From the NCBI GenBank assembly GCA_007449985.2, contig VIIQ02000791.1:58981-122980 (forward strand): 64,000 nucleotides of DNA, given 5' to 3'. The first letter of the stretch is position 1. The number at the start of each line of letters is the position of its first letter. Made by a program: the position numbers and the translations under genes. The DNA comes from Desmodesmus armatus. Its lineage: Eukaryota; Chlorophyta; Chlorophyceae; Sphaeropleales; Scenedesmaceae. Shown here one piece after another: positions 1-12,280 of this stretch. Below the pieces are notes generated by a model. That model saw only the letters and a program-made list of their open reading frames with translations. It had not been told where the DNA came from and searched no databases.

Positions 1-1
1 G

Positions 2-3000
2 GGTGAGGTCGATCTGCGTGTGCACCCCAGCGGCATTGTGCCACAGCTGCAGAACGTGGTGGCCACGGTTGACCTGGGCTGCAAGCTGGACCTGAAGGAG
101 ATTGCCCTGCAGGCCCGTAACGCAGAGTACAACCCAAAGGTGTGGGGTGCAGCAGCAGCAGCATTGGCTGTTTGCCGCCTCTCATGCACTCACCTGCCGT
201 GCAGTATCTGCCAAAGATGCACGACAGCAGTAATGCTTACTTACAAACAAACCCACTGGCCGTCATGCAGCAGCATCGTGTACCGTACGCCCTCGAGTCG
301 CCAGCAGCAGTAGTGCACTCCTGCTGCAGGCACCCTAGCTGCACAGGGTTGGTACCTGTAGGTGCTGGTGTGTATGCAATTGTTCTGACAGAACCCCATG
401 CCCAGTAGTAGGGACGGTTGCAAAAAAGCTCCAGAGATGCACACCCCAACAGCAGTGGCTGCTGAAAAAGCTGACAGGTCTTGAACTTGATCTAGGATAG
501 TAGTTGTAGCACCATGCACCCAAACGTGCATTGTGGTCATGACAGTGGTCAGCACATAGTTTTGATAAAGGGCTGCATGTCTTCCTGTTTGAGTGTTTGC
601 GGCCACCTGTATGCAACCATGCATTCCACATCCTGGCCTGCCAGAAGGGATTGTGCACCCACCTGACATCCAGGATGCCTGCATAAATGTGGTGCTGATG
701 GCTCCTGGACATCACTTGGATAACATCTGCATGGGGCCTTCAAATACCACTTGGGCAGGGTCACCCATGGTGTGTTTCAAGCGCCAGCGTGCGACAGGAT
801 ATGCATTCCATCTGGTTGCCAGATTAGAGCCTACTGTCCATCCTGCTGATTCTATCAGCCCTGCTCGTCTTTGCTTGCATGGTGTTGCCACCTGTCCTGC
901 AGCGTTTTGCTGCTGTGATCATGCGCATCCGTGAGCCAAAGACAACCGCGCTCATCTTTGCATCTGGCAAGATGGTGTGCACAGGCGCCAAGTCTGAGCA
1001 GGACTCAAAGCTGGCAGCAAAGAAGGTGTGTGGTCCAAGCAGCATGCAGCCACTGGATGACAGGGCGGCAGCAACCCGTCTCCATGTGACAGCGATACTG
1101 GATGCATGTGTCCAGGATGCTGGCATATGCCATGCGGCTCCAGCACACAAGTGCAGCACTGCTGCAAGTCAGCAGCGCTGATTGCGCATGGACAGGATCA
1201 CAACCATCGAAATAACGGCAGTGCGCATCTTGTCATGGGTGGGCTGTCAAAGTGCACCTGGTGTGCTGAACACATGTGTGTGGCTGCTGGGTGTGGCTGC
1301 TGTGCATGCCTGCAGTACTGCCGCATTGTGCAGCGCACTGGCTTCCAGGACGTCAAGATGAAGGTGCGTGTCTGGCTGACGTCGATCCAACCATGCATTC
1401 TTGCTGCACACCACCCCCAAAGACGCTGACAGCAGCCGGCCAGCCTGTCGGCATTCTCCACTCCACACCAAGCCACAGCAGGATGCCGTCTTGATTGCTG
1501 GTGACGGTTGCACCGTTGTGTGTGCTTGTAACTGTGCCCTGGAAGATTGTGTCAGATTGTGTGTGCACCATTGTGCTTGCAGGAGTTCAAGATCCAGAAC
1601 ATCGTTGGGTCCTGTGACGTCAAGTTCCCCATCCGCTTGGAGGGACTGTGCATGGCGCACGGCTACTTCGCAACAGTGAGTGTGCTGGCTGCTGCACCGC
1701 CACAGGCTCAAACCAGCCTGGCATGATCCCCTTGCCATGGTCCTCAACTAGCTGGCATCTAGGGTGGCGCCACTTTCTGCTACAGCGTTGCCATTCCAGC
1801 CTGTCACAGACACAGCTGGGGCTCCTCCCTGGAGTAACGAAGGCTTTCTCGCAAATGCAATGCTTACAGCTGTTGTCCCCTCTCGCAGTGCTGTGTTGCC
1901 TGGGTGAATGTTACGCCAAGTACTGCTTGTGGGTATGCAGTATGGCATCCTGCGACTGGGTACACTGACTTTACTGGCCCCGCCGGCCGCACCTTTGACT
2001 CATGCGCTTGTGTGGCTGTATGTCTGCTGTCTGCAGTATGAGCCTGAGCTGTTTCCTGGCCTGATCTACCGCATGAAGGACCCCAAGATCGTGCTGCTCA
2101 TCTTTGTGTCTGGCAAGGTGGTGCTCACAGGTGGGTGGTGGCTGTTGGGGCCCATGTCAAGCAGGGCATGTGGCTGCTGTAGGTGGAAAGAGGCAGGTGG
2201 TCAACTACGCTTGGTGGACTGATAGGTGTATAGACACAGGGAGTGCATCCAGCCAATGCATGAACCATCCAAGGATGTGACATTCCAAAGTTGCGTAGAA
2301 GTGCGTGGGAGCGCACATAAATTGCACATTCAGTCACAAGTAGTAAAAGGATGTTTGGGTAGATCCTCAGGCTTGCTGTGCACAAGCAGCACTAGGCAGC
2401 AGTCACTAGCAGCAGGTGAACTCACTCTCCGCTTACTTGAGTTGTCCGGCCTGTCATGCATGCTTGCTGTGCAGGTGCCAAGAAGCGTGAGGAGATCTAC
2501 ACCGCCTTTGAGAACATCTACCCAACACTCAAGGAGTACAAGAAGAGGGAGGCGGCAGAGGCAGCAGGACTGGGGCCACTGGCAAGCAAACCATCAGGTG
2601 TGATGGGCGGGTGGGCTGGCACCTTGGGGGGTTGATGATTGGATGCATTGCTTTGTGGATGATGTCACCACCGGATAGTAACACTGGTGGACTATGCCTT
2701 GGAAACTCACAACATCACTGCGTCTAGTTGGGTGTTGATCATGGTGGACGCTGCTACAACCATGCTCAAATGCTGCACCGGCCCTGTGTGTTGATATGTT
2801 GCTCGTGTGTGTCTGGCACGACACTGCTGTCTTGCAGATGCCCAGGCAGCCAAGGGCTTGCCAGCACCTGGCGACAACGCAGCAGCAGCAGGAGGCGACG
2901 GCAGCAGTGGCCAGCAGCAGGCAGGCAGCAGTGCAGCGGCGGCAGCAGCGGCTGGGCTTCAAGGGGAAGGCTCCATGCTGCCCCCACCAATGCGCCGCGG

Positions 3001-3274
3001 CAACATGCCACCTCCAGCAGCAGCAGCAGCAGCGGGCGGTGGCGGCAGCAGCATGATGCCTCCCCCGGCAGCCACACCCGCCAACGTGCCTCCCCCCACA
3101 CCGCAGCACGCCCCCCCTGCCACCCCTGCCTACATGCCCCCCGCCACCCCTGGCTTCAACAACATGCCCCCTCCCACCCCAGGGTACCAGATGCCCAGCA
3201 TGCCCTCCTACAAGGCACCAGGGCTGCCGGTGCCAGGCATGGCGCCACCCATGCCCCGCCAGCCAAAGCAGTAG
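2..3274 (+). CDS. TBP: TATA-binding protein (TBP), 5' end outside window
   Basis: General transcription factor that binds the TATA box as the core of TFIID and also serves Pol I and Pol III. Exons: <2-139, 903-1025, 1316-1363, 1583-1675, 2037-2130, 2475-2597, 2838-3274; all junctions are GT-AG and the frame stays open throughout. The saddle domain is nearly complete: the first repeat holds [40 protein letters not shown] and TGAKSEQDS; the second holds [32 protein letters not shown] and [15 protein letters not shown]. After the usual end of TBP, exon 7 adds about 145 residues, first Ala/Gly-rich and then with repeated MPPPTPG-like motifs. TBP normally ends with the saddle, so this tail is unusual. 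The start codon and N-terminus lie upstream of the window. Identity is very secure; the tail depends on the exon 6/7 splice, which is in frame. Confidence 0.97.
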
Positions 3275-4676
3275 CAGCAGCAGGAGCGGGCGCTGAAGGG
3301 CCGTGCATTCACCAGTTGACAATGTCTGCGGCGGCCCACGGGCAGCAGCACAGCTTTCACTGGATGCTGGTTGGCTGGTGGGCACTGCGCCAACAGCTGC
3401 AGGCCATGTGTGCTTGAAGAAGCATCTAGTCTTGGTCCCATGCAGTCAACGCGGCAGCAACACAGCTGCTGTGTGCATGCGGTAGCAGGCCGGTATGGAA
3501 GGTCTTGGCACTGCAGCAGCGGCGTTTGTTGTCGGCAGATGACGCCTTGGTGCTGCCGGCACCAGGCCGGTCTCGCGCCCTGTGCCATCGTGGTGTATGT
3601 GGGTATGTCAATTTGTCGCCAGCTGACGTGCACCCAGGGTGTGTGTTGGTGGGGAGGCGCGCAGGGCAGAGTATGTCGTTATATGTTGTGTTGGATCTTG
3701 TGTTGGATCCAGTGAGTTCTCGTCCTGTTGCTGCCTGGGGCCCGAGGCAATCAGGGCATCCAGGATTCAAGGTTGACGTTCGCGTCAGCCACCTGCAGGT
3801 TGTGCCATACTGCTGTGTACTACATGCATCGGGGGGAGGGAGCTCCCTCGAGGGGTCAATGTGTGATCTGCACAGTCATGTTCCAGTTGCTGTGAGCATG
3901 CTCACTGCACCAAATCATTCTTTTCTGCTAGCTGCACAGAATTTTGTGCAGCGCAGCAACATTCAACACACAAGTAGTTATGTATGCTTCGGGTACCTGA
4001 TCTGATTGTTGATTGCTGATGCCATGGCTGGTTCAAGGGTGTTGGGCTGTAGGGTAGGGTGCGTTGGCATGGAGGTAGGCCTGGGTGGTTGCATCTGCGG
4101 GTATATGTGCCAGTGTGTTAGCACAGGGACTACTGTGTATGTGCGTTCCTGAATGTGAGGAGGTGTCAGGGGTCCAAGGCTTGGACTTCAAGCATCAGGG
4201 CAGTGTTGTGTTTACTTTGATCGCGTGCCACAGGCAGTTTGGCAGGGTAACAGGTTCAAGCTTCTGTCAAGAGGAGTGACACAACTGTCAGGTTTACCAT
4301 CTGCAGCAGATGATCTGGCTTACGTAGAGAGGGTCTCTTTATGCACCAAGATTGGTTGGCTGTGTTGCATGGACAGCCTGGCATAACCTTCTGCAAACTG
4401 TTTGCTGGCACTTGATTGGATACCCACTCGAAACCAGCTTCTGCCTTGGCACACAGGATATCTGCAAGACACCCTCCCACCTGTCGGTCTTAGTCAACGG
4501 ACGGGTTGACCAAATTCCCTGTGCACTGCAGTGTTCATTGTTCCTCGAGCACGGACGCGGCATCGTTGGTGATCATAGTTGCTATCCCTACTAGTCTGCT
4601 GTTGCCGCCGGGGTGGTGTGTTCTCTTCGGGAGGCCTTCTAGACAACTCTGTCGACAGCAGCCCACCCCATTCACC
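3275..4676. other. Intergenic, TBP to CPN20
   Basis: I see no supported gene here. The ORFs present are short, overlap on both strands and show no family resemblance. It should contain the TBP 3' UTR and the CPN20 promoter and 5' UTR. I found no obvious TGTAA signal close to the TBP stop. Confidence 0.5.
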
Positions 4677-7600
4677 ATGCAGTCCACATTGGTGCACGGA
4701 TCCAGCACAAAGGCGTTCAGCAATGCTCAGCACAGCCAGTCTCGCCGGCGATGCGTGGCAGTCCGTGCTGAAGCAGTAGCCATCCCAACTGGCTTCAAGA
4801 AGGTATGCCCTAGTGGGCTGACACTGCCCATCAGCACGTTGTAGATAGAACCTGGAAGCTCAAGAGTTGAAGAGTGTGCATTAACATGGGGTTCGTGCAG
4901 TAGGCCCCAGCATCAGCAGTGATTGCTGCCAGCAGCACCCCAGCAGCAGCAAAGGCTCTATGCATATGACAGCCAACTGCACGTGGCAAGCATGTTCAAG
5001 CACGTTATCATCATCTCAACATAAATTTTTATAAGTACAGCTTTTCTAGTCTGATCACCACCAGATCCTTCTGTAAGCAACGCACGGGGACAGTGGGTGC
5101 CCGCTGCGCCGCTCTTGTGTCTGAGTGAGCTTTCCCGCTGCTGCTACTTCCTAATGCCGCAGGTTGAGCCCAAGGGTGACCGTGTCTTGGTGAAGGTTGC
5201 TGATCAGGAGCAGAAGACCAAGGGAGGCATCTTGCTACCAGTCGCAGCACAGAAGCGCCCAACATCAGGTCAGCTGCGGTGCTCACCCCCTGTAGCAGCT
5301 AGGCAGCCTGCAAACCGCAACAGCAGACAGAGCGCTTGCATACTGGACAAGTTGATGTGCACCCCAGCAACAGCACCGCACCAGCCATGCCAGGGGTTTG
5401 GGGCCTTGCGATCATGGGGTGGCAGTGGTCCATGATTGTTCCATGCTGGCTGCTGTGTATGTGACCCTGCTTTTGTGCATAATTGACGATCTGGCAATTG
5501 ATTAGCAGCAGTGGGCTGTCTGGATGTTGCCATCCGTTGTGTTGTAGCAGCACACTGCCAGCGTCCTGGTTGGCCCCATGTACACAGTGTTGCCGATGAT
5601 TAAATGAGAATAATAGGTGAAGTCCGACCACCTCCGGGTGGTTTGAGGATAACTTTTTGCTGAGGCAACCTGTGTGCGTGATGGATGGGGTTTGGGTAGT
5701 ACCCTTATCGGTGTTGGCTGCGTGTATTGACGGCATGTCCTTGGCTCTCCAGCCAGTACAGTTGTTGCCCCTGCAGTTATGCATTGAGCCAGTCAGACCA
5801 CTCAATTCCGTGTTGATGACTGTGGTGCCGTGCTGTGCTGTGCTGTGCTTTGCCGTTGCCTGAATGTCAGGTGATGTTGTGTCGCTGGGTGATGGCCGCC
5901 TGCCGGATGGCAGCGTGCGCTCATTCTTCCTGAAGGAGGGACAAACGGTGAGGGAGGGGCAGCAGCAATTGGGGGAAGAGGGGGTAGCGACGGCTGACAG
6001 GCTGGCTGGAGTGACGGCAGTTGAGGTGGGAGGGGGGGGGTGTTGAGACTCCCAAAAGCTGAGCAACTGTGGGTTGTGATGTGTGCTTGCAGGTCGGTAG
6101 CTGGCGTTCCCCTCTTTGCTTCCACCCGCAGTCACTGACTGTCTTGTGACGCATTGTTATGCTGGTCGCAGGTTCTGTACAGCAAGTTTGGTTTCATGTA
6201 CACCGACATCAAGATGGGTGACGAGGAGTTCATCCTCATCAGGGAGGATGACATCATCGGTGAGCAACAGCACACCGGGCAGCACACATGGAATTCTGTT
6301 GTGGCGGGGGCTGCGGATAGGTGTGAGGTGTGACAAGGCTGACAGACAAGAACAGCTTTGAGTGGGCACTCGACAGTTTTGTTTGATTTGTTTGAGTGGG
6401 TGCCATTCACAACTGTGTGTACAGTCATCGCTTGGATCATCATGACTGCACCTTCTTTGGCGGGGAAGGGGATGTTCAACTCGAATTTCAGCAGGCAAGC
6501 CTGCATGAGTTCCGTGGATTTGTGAGGCACATCCACCCACCCACTTGCCTCAAGCACCGCTACTCACACCTTCCACATCCACCTGCGCACCCCCGCCCCT
6601 ACTCCATCCCCTGCAGGCACGCTGCCCCGCTCGTCTGCTGTTGCTGATGACATCCCTGAGATGCAGCCGCTGGCTGACCGTGTGCTGGTGGAGGTGGAGG
6701 ACACAGCTGACGTCACCATAGGGGGCGTGGTGCTGCCGGACAGCGCCAAGGAGCGGCCACTGAGGTGTGTGTAGGGGGGGGGGGCAGTAACTTTGGGGGA
6801 GGGGGGGGCGAACCGGTGGGGGTGGAAGTTTATGGGGTGTTGGTGTGGGAATACGGAGTGCTAGGATTTTCATGGGGAGGCGTGGTGCTGCCTGACAGTG
6901 CCAAGGAGCGGCCGCTCAGGTGGGTAGCAGCGGCATCAGGGTGGTTTGTTGGTGTGCGGTGAGGTGGATGCTAGGCGCTGCATTGGGAGGCGGGATGTTG
7001 GCAGGCAGCTCTGAGGAGCGGCTACTCAGGTGGGTGACAACTGCACTGCAGGGAGGGTCGACAGAGGGGTGGGTAGGGGTCTGTGTGTGTTTGAGTGTTA
7101 GTGCTGGGTCAGGTGGGTGCTAGGAGTTGCATAGGGAGGCGCGGTGCCAGACAGCGCAATGAAGTGGCCACACTGTGTGGGTGGCAGCAACATCAGGCGG
7201 GTTGGTGGTGTGGGGTAAGTGGGTGTTAAGAGTGGCATTGGAAGGCGGGATGTTGGCAGACAGCGCTAAGGAGCGGCCACGCAGGTCCGGGACAACTGCA
7301 ATAGAGGGACGGATGACCGAGGAATGGATTGGGGTGTGTCTCTATCACGGGGTGTTAGGGTTGGTTCAGGAGGTGGGTGCTAGGAGGCGTGGTGCTGCCA
7401 GACAGCGCTCAAGAACGGCCACACAGGATTGATGACAGTGCCAGCATGTACATGGTGTAGGGCTCCTAGTGTGGGACTAGGCATTGGTGGCTTGGAAGGC
7501 GGATGACAGCAGCTGTTGTGGGAGGAGGGGTGTGGTTCGTTTAGAGACCTTGGCGGGGAGGTAACCCCCCATCATGCCTCTACATCAATCATACCTCCCC

Positions 7601-8689
7601 TCCTCACTGCTGCTGTCTTCTGCCGTACTTTGAAGCTGTCAATCAAATGGCTGTTTAGTACCGTGGCACAGGCAGCTTCAGGTGGTGGTCATGGAGTATG
7701 GGGAGTAATTCCATTTCTTCCATTCCATTTTGATGACAAGGGGCACTGTTATAACAGTGGCATAAGTATGCCTGGAATATTGTCATGAGTTGTGGTGGAG
7801 GTGCACTGAGCAGCACAGGAGGATCTGCTGTGGGTACTTTGATGCCTCCAGCCACCTCCTGCTCACGTCTGGTTGGCAGGACATAGTGTGTGACGGCAAT
7901 GCTGATGCCACACCGTGCCGTGACGGTCACAGCATGTGCTTCAAAGCTCTTGCATGTTGAGACATGTGCTGTATACTGATGCTGTGTGATATGTTGCTGC
8001 TGTTGCTCCTGTGTTGCAGCGGCACTGTTGTGCGCACTGGTCCAGGCAAGTACGACAAGGAGGGTGAGGGGCAGAGGAAGGCCATGACAGTCAAGCCTGG
8101 AGACAAGGTGAGGGAGGGGAGACAGGCAGCGCCCTAGCAAAACCCTCGACTGGCCAGTGCTGGATGATCAGGGAGGTGGGGGAAGGTGGATACGTCTCCA
8201 TTCTGCAAACGAGCACACCTCATGGCTTTTGAACTCTGCTTCAAGCTGCACGTGGACAGGAGCCTTGCAACACACGGCACACGCTACAGCAAAGCAGGGT
8301 AGCGGAGCACGATGCTTCTGAACAGGTTTGGCAAAGTTCTCTACTACTGTGAGTCCTGTACACAGCCATTGGCCACCCGTGGCAGCACTGCTCCTGCCTG
8401 CCAACTTGCCCACTCGCATGTGCGCTCCTATGCTGACCCCCCCCCCTTTCTTCTGCCGCAATACTCTCAGGTGCTGTACTTCAAGTATGCTGGTGACAAC
8501 ATGGAGACACCTACAGGTGCAAAGTACATCGTGCTCAGGGAGGATGACATCTTGTCACGACTCACTGACAAGCCAGCCGCAGCAGCAGCAGCATCTGCAG
8601 CACCAGCAGCAGCAGCACCCGCCGCAGAAGCAGCGCCAGCAGCCACACCCGTTGCAGAAGCAGCAGCAGCAGCAGCAGAGTCGAACTAA
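4677..8689 (+). CDS. CPN20: Chloroplast co-chaperonin CPN20 (tandem GroES domains)
   Basis: Lid co-chaperonin of the plastid CPN60 folding machine. Exons: 4677-4802, 5163-5268, 5871-5947, 6172-6259, 6617-6764, 8020-8107, 8471-8689; about 283 residues. The first ATG that continues in frame opens a Ser/Arg-rich transit peptide (RRRCVAVRAEAV, cleavage probably near residue 30). GroES domain 1 starts at about residue 43 (VEPKGDRVLVKVADQEQKT, then KGGILLP) and ends IREDDIIG. Domain 2 starts PLADRVLVEVEDTADVTIGG and ends VLREDDILSRL. Two fused GroES domains are diagnostic of Cpn20 as opposed to single-domain Cpn10. The last 45 or so residues are almost all Ala, Pro and Glu, an extension I would not expect in this family. 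Intron 5 is 1.26 kb and contains copies of the exon 5 edge. A TGTAA signal lies 46 bases after the stop. No frame breaks seen. Confidence 0.95.
6874..7430 (+). repeat. Five decayed copies of the CPN20 exon 5 end plus splice donor
   Basis: Intron 5 holds copies at about 6874-6926, 6981-7036, 7131-7187, 7236-7290 and 7372-7430. Each resembles the last 45 or so bases of exon 5 (6720-6764, coding GGVVLPDSAKERPLR) plus the following donor. Copy 1 still reads GGVVLPDSAKERPLR and keeps a good AGGTGGGT donor; later copies carry substitutions and indels. Spacing is roughly 100-140 bases, so this is a tandem array whose 5'-most unit is the real exon edge. No copy has an obvious acceptor directly before it, so inclusion as an exon is not evident. 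Confidence 0.85.
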
Positions 8690-8734
8690 TGCTCAGGGTC
8701 TACTTATCGCCTTAGGAAGTGGGAGGACTGACCA

Positions 8735-8739
8735 TGTAA
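8735..8739 (+). promoter_or_regulatory. Poly(A) signal TGTAA for CPN20
   Basis: TGTAA is the common polyadenylation signal of chlorophyte green algae. This one lies 46 bases downstream of the CPN20 stop codon on the coding strand. Confidence 0.55.
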
Positions 8740-9591
8740 CATCCGTGGGAGGCTGTACAACTGGCAGATGGGGGGGCTTCAGTTGTGGGCTTGACCAGGG
8801 CAAACCTGCAGTCCGCAGGGTTCACTTTGCACTGTAGCTCAGCACAGTGTGAGCACTCACAAAAGCAACAGCAGGCATCACAGTGCAGGCTGCACGTGGG
8901 CCCTGAAAGTACACTGATGCTGCTCCCTTGCACAGAAGCAGTGCTGTCAGTGGGCTGCAGCAGCCTTGGTAGCCAGCAGGGCCTTGGCTGGGCTTACCGG
9001 ACATACCGGGCTGACTGACCCAGGCTAGGAGCTTGTATGTTTTGCTTGATAATGGCAGCAGCGGCTTCGCTTTGGTGATGCTGGCAGCGGCACTGGTGCA
9101 ATTGGTCAAGGCTTGGTTCTGGCAGCAGCGGTAGCAGTGGTTGTGGCCGCCATGCGCACCTCTAAGACAGTTGCGCAACACTGCACTACTGCAACATGGA
9201 ACAGGGCAGGGTCGGCAGTGTGAAATGTCTCGACAACAACAAGCTTGTTAACAGAGAATTGTTGGGGGCTTGAAATTGCATTCGCAGCTGGCCGCAGCTG
9301 CCGTGTGTTGCGCGGGCAGGTCGGTCGTCGGTCGGTCGCGTCCATGCAAGCAGCGCACAAATCCAATATGCGCGTCTTCAAGGTTCAGCTGTTCAGCTGC
9401 AATTTAAGCGGTGCATTTAGGGCTAATCAAGCGGCGCTGCTAGCCCACTCTCATCCAGGTATTGCTGCCAGAAGCTGCTGCTGAACGCAACAGCTTCCTT
9501 TGATCTCCTAGGACACTTTCGTCGCTTTTATACAAACGTTCGTGTGAATAGCGAAAAAGAGTTCATGCTGGCTTGATTTGATGTCCGCAAG
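8740..9591. other. Intergenic, CPN20 to LRR gene
   Basis: No gene, repeat array or RNA gene recognised. It should hold the promoter of the LRR-like gene that starts at 9592. Confidence 0.5.
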
Positions 9592-11164
9592 ATGGCAGGT
9601 GAGGCGCCCACACCTGACGAATATGCGCCATCCTTACTGGACCTGTCGCACATCTGCCTGCTGGCGGTGCTGCAGTGCTGTGCAGCTAGAGACCCGCGCA
9701 GCTTGTTCAACGCCGCCAGGGCGCACAGCAAGCTGCACAAGGCTGTGATGTCGATGCACAGCATCCACCTTGATATGCGTAAGCTCACAACAAGGGTGGC
9801 CCAACAGCAGCAGCTGAACCGTGCGCTGCATTATATGAGCAAGCATGGTCAGCACATCCAAAGCATCACTCTACGGAATCATCAAGCCTTTTCAAACAGC
9901 GTGCGGCAGCTGCCTACCAGCTTGCACCTCAGCAGCTTGCAGCTTGAGGGGTATCGCCTTCAGCTGCGGCCAGGCAGTGGCTTGCAGGGTTTGCTGGGGT
10001 CAGCAGCCGGGCTGTCAGCCCTCAAGCAGCTGCGGCTCAGCAAGTGCGAATAACTCAGCAGGACACGGCTGGCAGCAGCAATGGCACTGCTGCCTGCTGG
10101 GCTAGAGCACCTCGGCCTTCATGATATCGGCTTGAAAAAAAAGGGCTATGCCTGCTTCCACACTACCGTACTGCAGCAGCTGCAGCAGCTGACCTACCTG
10201 GAGCTTTTTTGGGTCCGCCTGCAAGGCCCTGACCCACCGAGCAACGCACTGCAACCTTTGTCGGCCCTGACTCGGCTGGTGGACCTGCGTGTCCAGGCAG
10301 CCTTCAGGTTGAGGGAGCTTGGCGTCACGCATGGCATCACCGCGGGAATGCTGGCAGGCGCACGGCACCTAACGCGCCTCAATTTGTCACGCTGCTGTAT
10401 CGAGTAAGGTGTTCTGGCTAGCAAGCCTTGCAGGGGCCCTGCTGCAGCACCTGGACTTGCAGCCTCCCTGTGGACTGGTTGGCGTTGCAGCAGGGGTGGC
10501 TCAACTGCTGTCCTACCTGCAGCCCCTGCAGCAGCTGACGCACCTGAAGCTGCTTGATGTGCTGCAGGCTCCTCTGGCTCCGAGCTGCAAGCGGCTTGCC
10601 ACAGTACCAGTTGAAGCCTACTCAGCCCTGACATTCAGCAGCAAGCTGCAGCAATTGATTGTCCCCTCACTGCCAGCAGGAGGCTGGCAGCACCTCTTCC
10701 CTGCTGGCAGGCAGCTGCCATTCCTGCAGGGTTCGACTGTTTTGGGTGACTCAAATTGCGGCCAGCAGTCAGGCACCGCTCCTGTCCCAGCTCCGGAAGG
10801 CAGTCGCCTTGTCAGCTGCTGCCCCAACCTGCGGTCCCTAGACCTGCAGGACTTGCAGTCCAGTGCAGAGCTGCTGGCCCCCCTGCAGGGGCTGAGCAGG
10901 CTGCACACTCTGATCTTGGCTGACGACGGATCTACAATGGAAGGGTTGGAGGTGGTGCTGCAGCTGACACAACTGAAAGAGCTTGCTCTGCTTGTCCCCA
11001 ACACCACAGAGGAGCTGCCACTGCTACAACTGACACAGCTGAAGCACTTGACGTACTTGGAGTATCTAGGCCCGCTGGATGGTGTTGTGGGGACGGAGTT
11101 TGGTGTTGAGATCGAAGTAGGTTACCATTGGGTGTGGGACTGCCAGCACCGGCCTCCTTGCTGA
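9592..11164 (+). pseudogene. Leucine-rich-repeat protein gene, interrupted
   Basis: The ATG at 9592 (MAGEAPTPDEYAPSLLDL) opens an F-box-like helical N-terminus with a CCAARDPRSLFNAARAHSKL stretch, followed by Leu-rich repeats of the type LQQLQQLTYLELF and LTRLVDLRV. The frame stops at TAA 10051-10053 and resumes in the same frame (AGLEHLGLHD). It stops again at 10405-10407 and continues one frame over from 10409 (WLASLAGALLQHLDL) to 11164. Removing the T at 10405 would join IE to KVFWLASL. The gene is therefore either a pseudogene, an allele with sequence errors, or has unrecognised tiny introns. A related gene lies at 42290-45062 on the other strand. LRR/F-box-like proteins of this type usually bind proteins; the specific role is unknown. 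The 3' end is uncertain. Confidence 0.6.
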
Positions 11165-11189
11165 GCTGTGCGTTCATTCCGGATGTGCT

Positions 11190-12280
11190 CGGCACTGCTT
11201 TACATCATGTGTTCGCACAAAAGTGAAGCCCACCAATATCAGCTCCTTCAAACCAACATGTGTAGCGTAGGCGGTGTGAATTCATTCCCCAGTCTGTTGG
11301 TTGCCAACCATGCATGATGCATGGGTTTGAATCCGTTGAAGTGACCGTAACCAGTGGAAGTTCCACACACTATGATGCATGCTGTCAATATGCTACACAA
11401 CCCCTAGCACTTTGAAAGCCCTCCAACTGCTGAAATGCAGTGCTGCTGCGCCTATTGCTGCTTTTGTTGTCAATGCTGTCATTGCTGCCGCCGTGGTGTT
11501 GTGTGAAAGGGACCTGGTGATGAGTCTGCCACAGTGTGGCGCCATGTCCTTCAACGCCATCTTCAACACAGCGACCCACAGGTGGCACAGCAGGCAGCTG
11601 CAGCACTAGCAGAGATGGACTCAATATCGTCAGCAGCAAGATGTCACATGCGTGCTGAGAGAGGCAGCATGTACCTAGCAGTCGCAGCGGTGGCGGTAGC
11701 AGCAGCAGCCTGGTGGTCAGTAGGGTCAGGGTTAACCCATATAACGTTGGGCTCACTGGGCTGACTTGCTGGGAGGTATTGCGGATGTGACACCTGGGTA
11801 ACTGCCACCCACTGCAACCGGATTGTAGCACCAACGGCCTTGGTGGTAATGCCGGCAGGTGCAATTGGCCTAGGCCCTTTGCTATGTTGATGAATGATGG
11901 TAAGGATCAAGAATGGCAAGGCTTGCATGGTTCCTGGGTCGATACTTCCTGGCACCGTGCCTGTAGGCCCTACACTACGGTAGTCCCAGCTTTTTTTGGG
12001 ACTACGGTAGTCCCAGCTTTTTTAAATCATCGGCACTGTCCTACTGTTTCTCTGGTCCTGGTGCGGGCACCTGCTGGTTCTTGTGTTTTGTGCCTAGGCA
12101 CTGTGGCTGGGTACTGCCTCAACACCATGTGTGTGCACAACGCTGAAGCCCACCGATTTGAGCTTCCTTGTCTATTGTTCCATCCCTAGTGTGATTTGTC
12201 CCCCAGTGTGTTGGGTGCATGCATGTTTTGAAACTTTTGAAATCACCTGGTTTCAACACTATGATGCAGCCTGCACGGCG
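11190..12280 (+). repeat. Diverged direct duplication of about 200 bp
   Basis: 11190-11395 and 12105-12280 share ordered blocks, including GAAGCCCACC, CCCCAGT.TGTTGG, GCATG...GTTTGAA and CACTATGATGCA. The copies follow the LRR pseudogene. The spacer between them has no gene I can support. Confidence 0.5.
11967..12022 (+). repeat. Tandem palindrome GGGACTAC-G-GTAGTCCC with T-tracts
   Basis: CTACGGTAGTCCCAGC followed by a T-run occurs twice in tandem. The second copy is part of a perfect 8-1-8 inverted repeat and is again followed by AGC and a T-run. A transcript could form a short hairpin followed by U residues. It may be a small foldback repeat; there is no evidence for an RNA gene. Confidence 0.6.
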
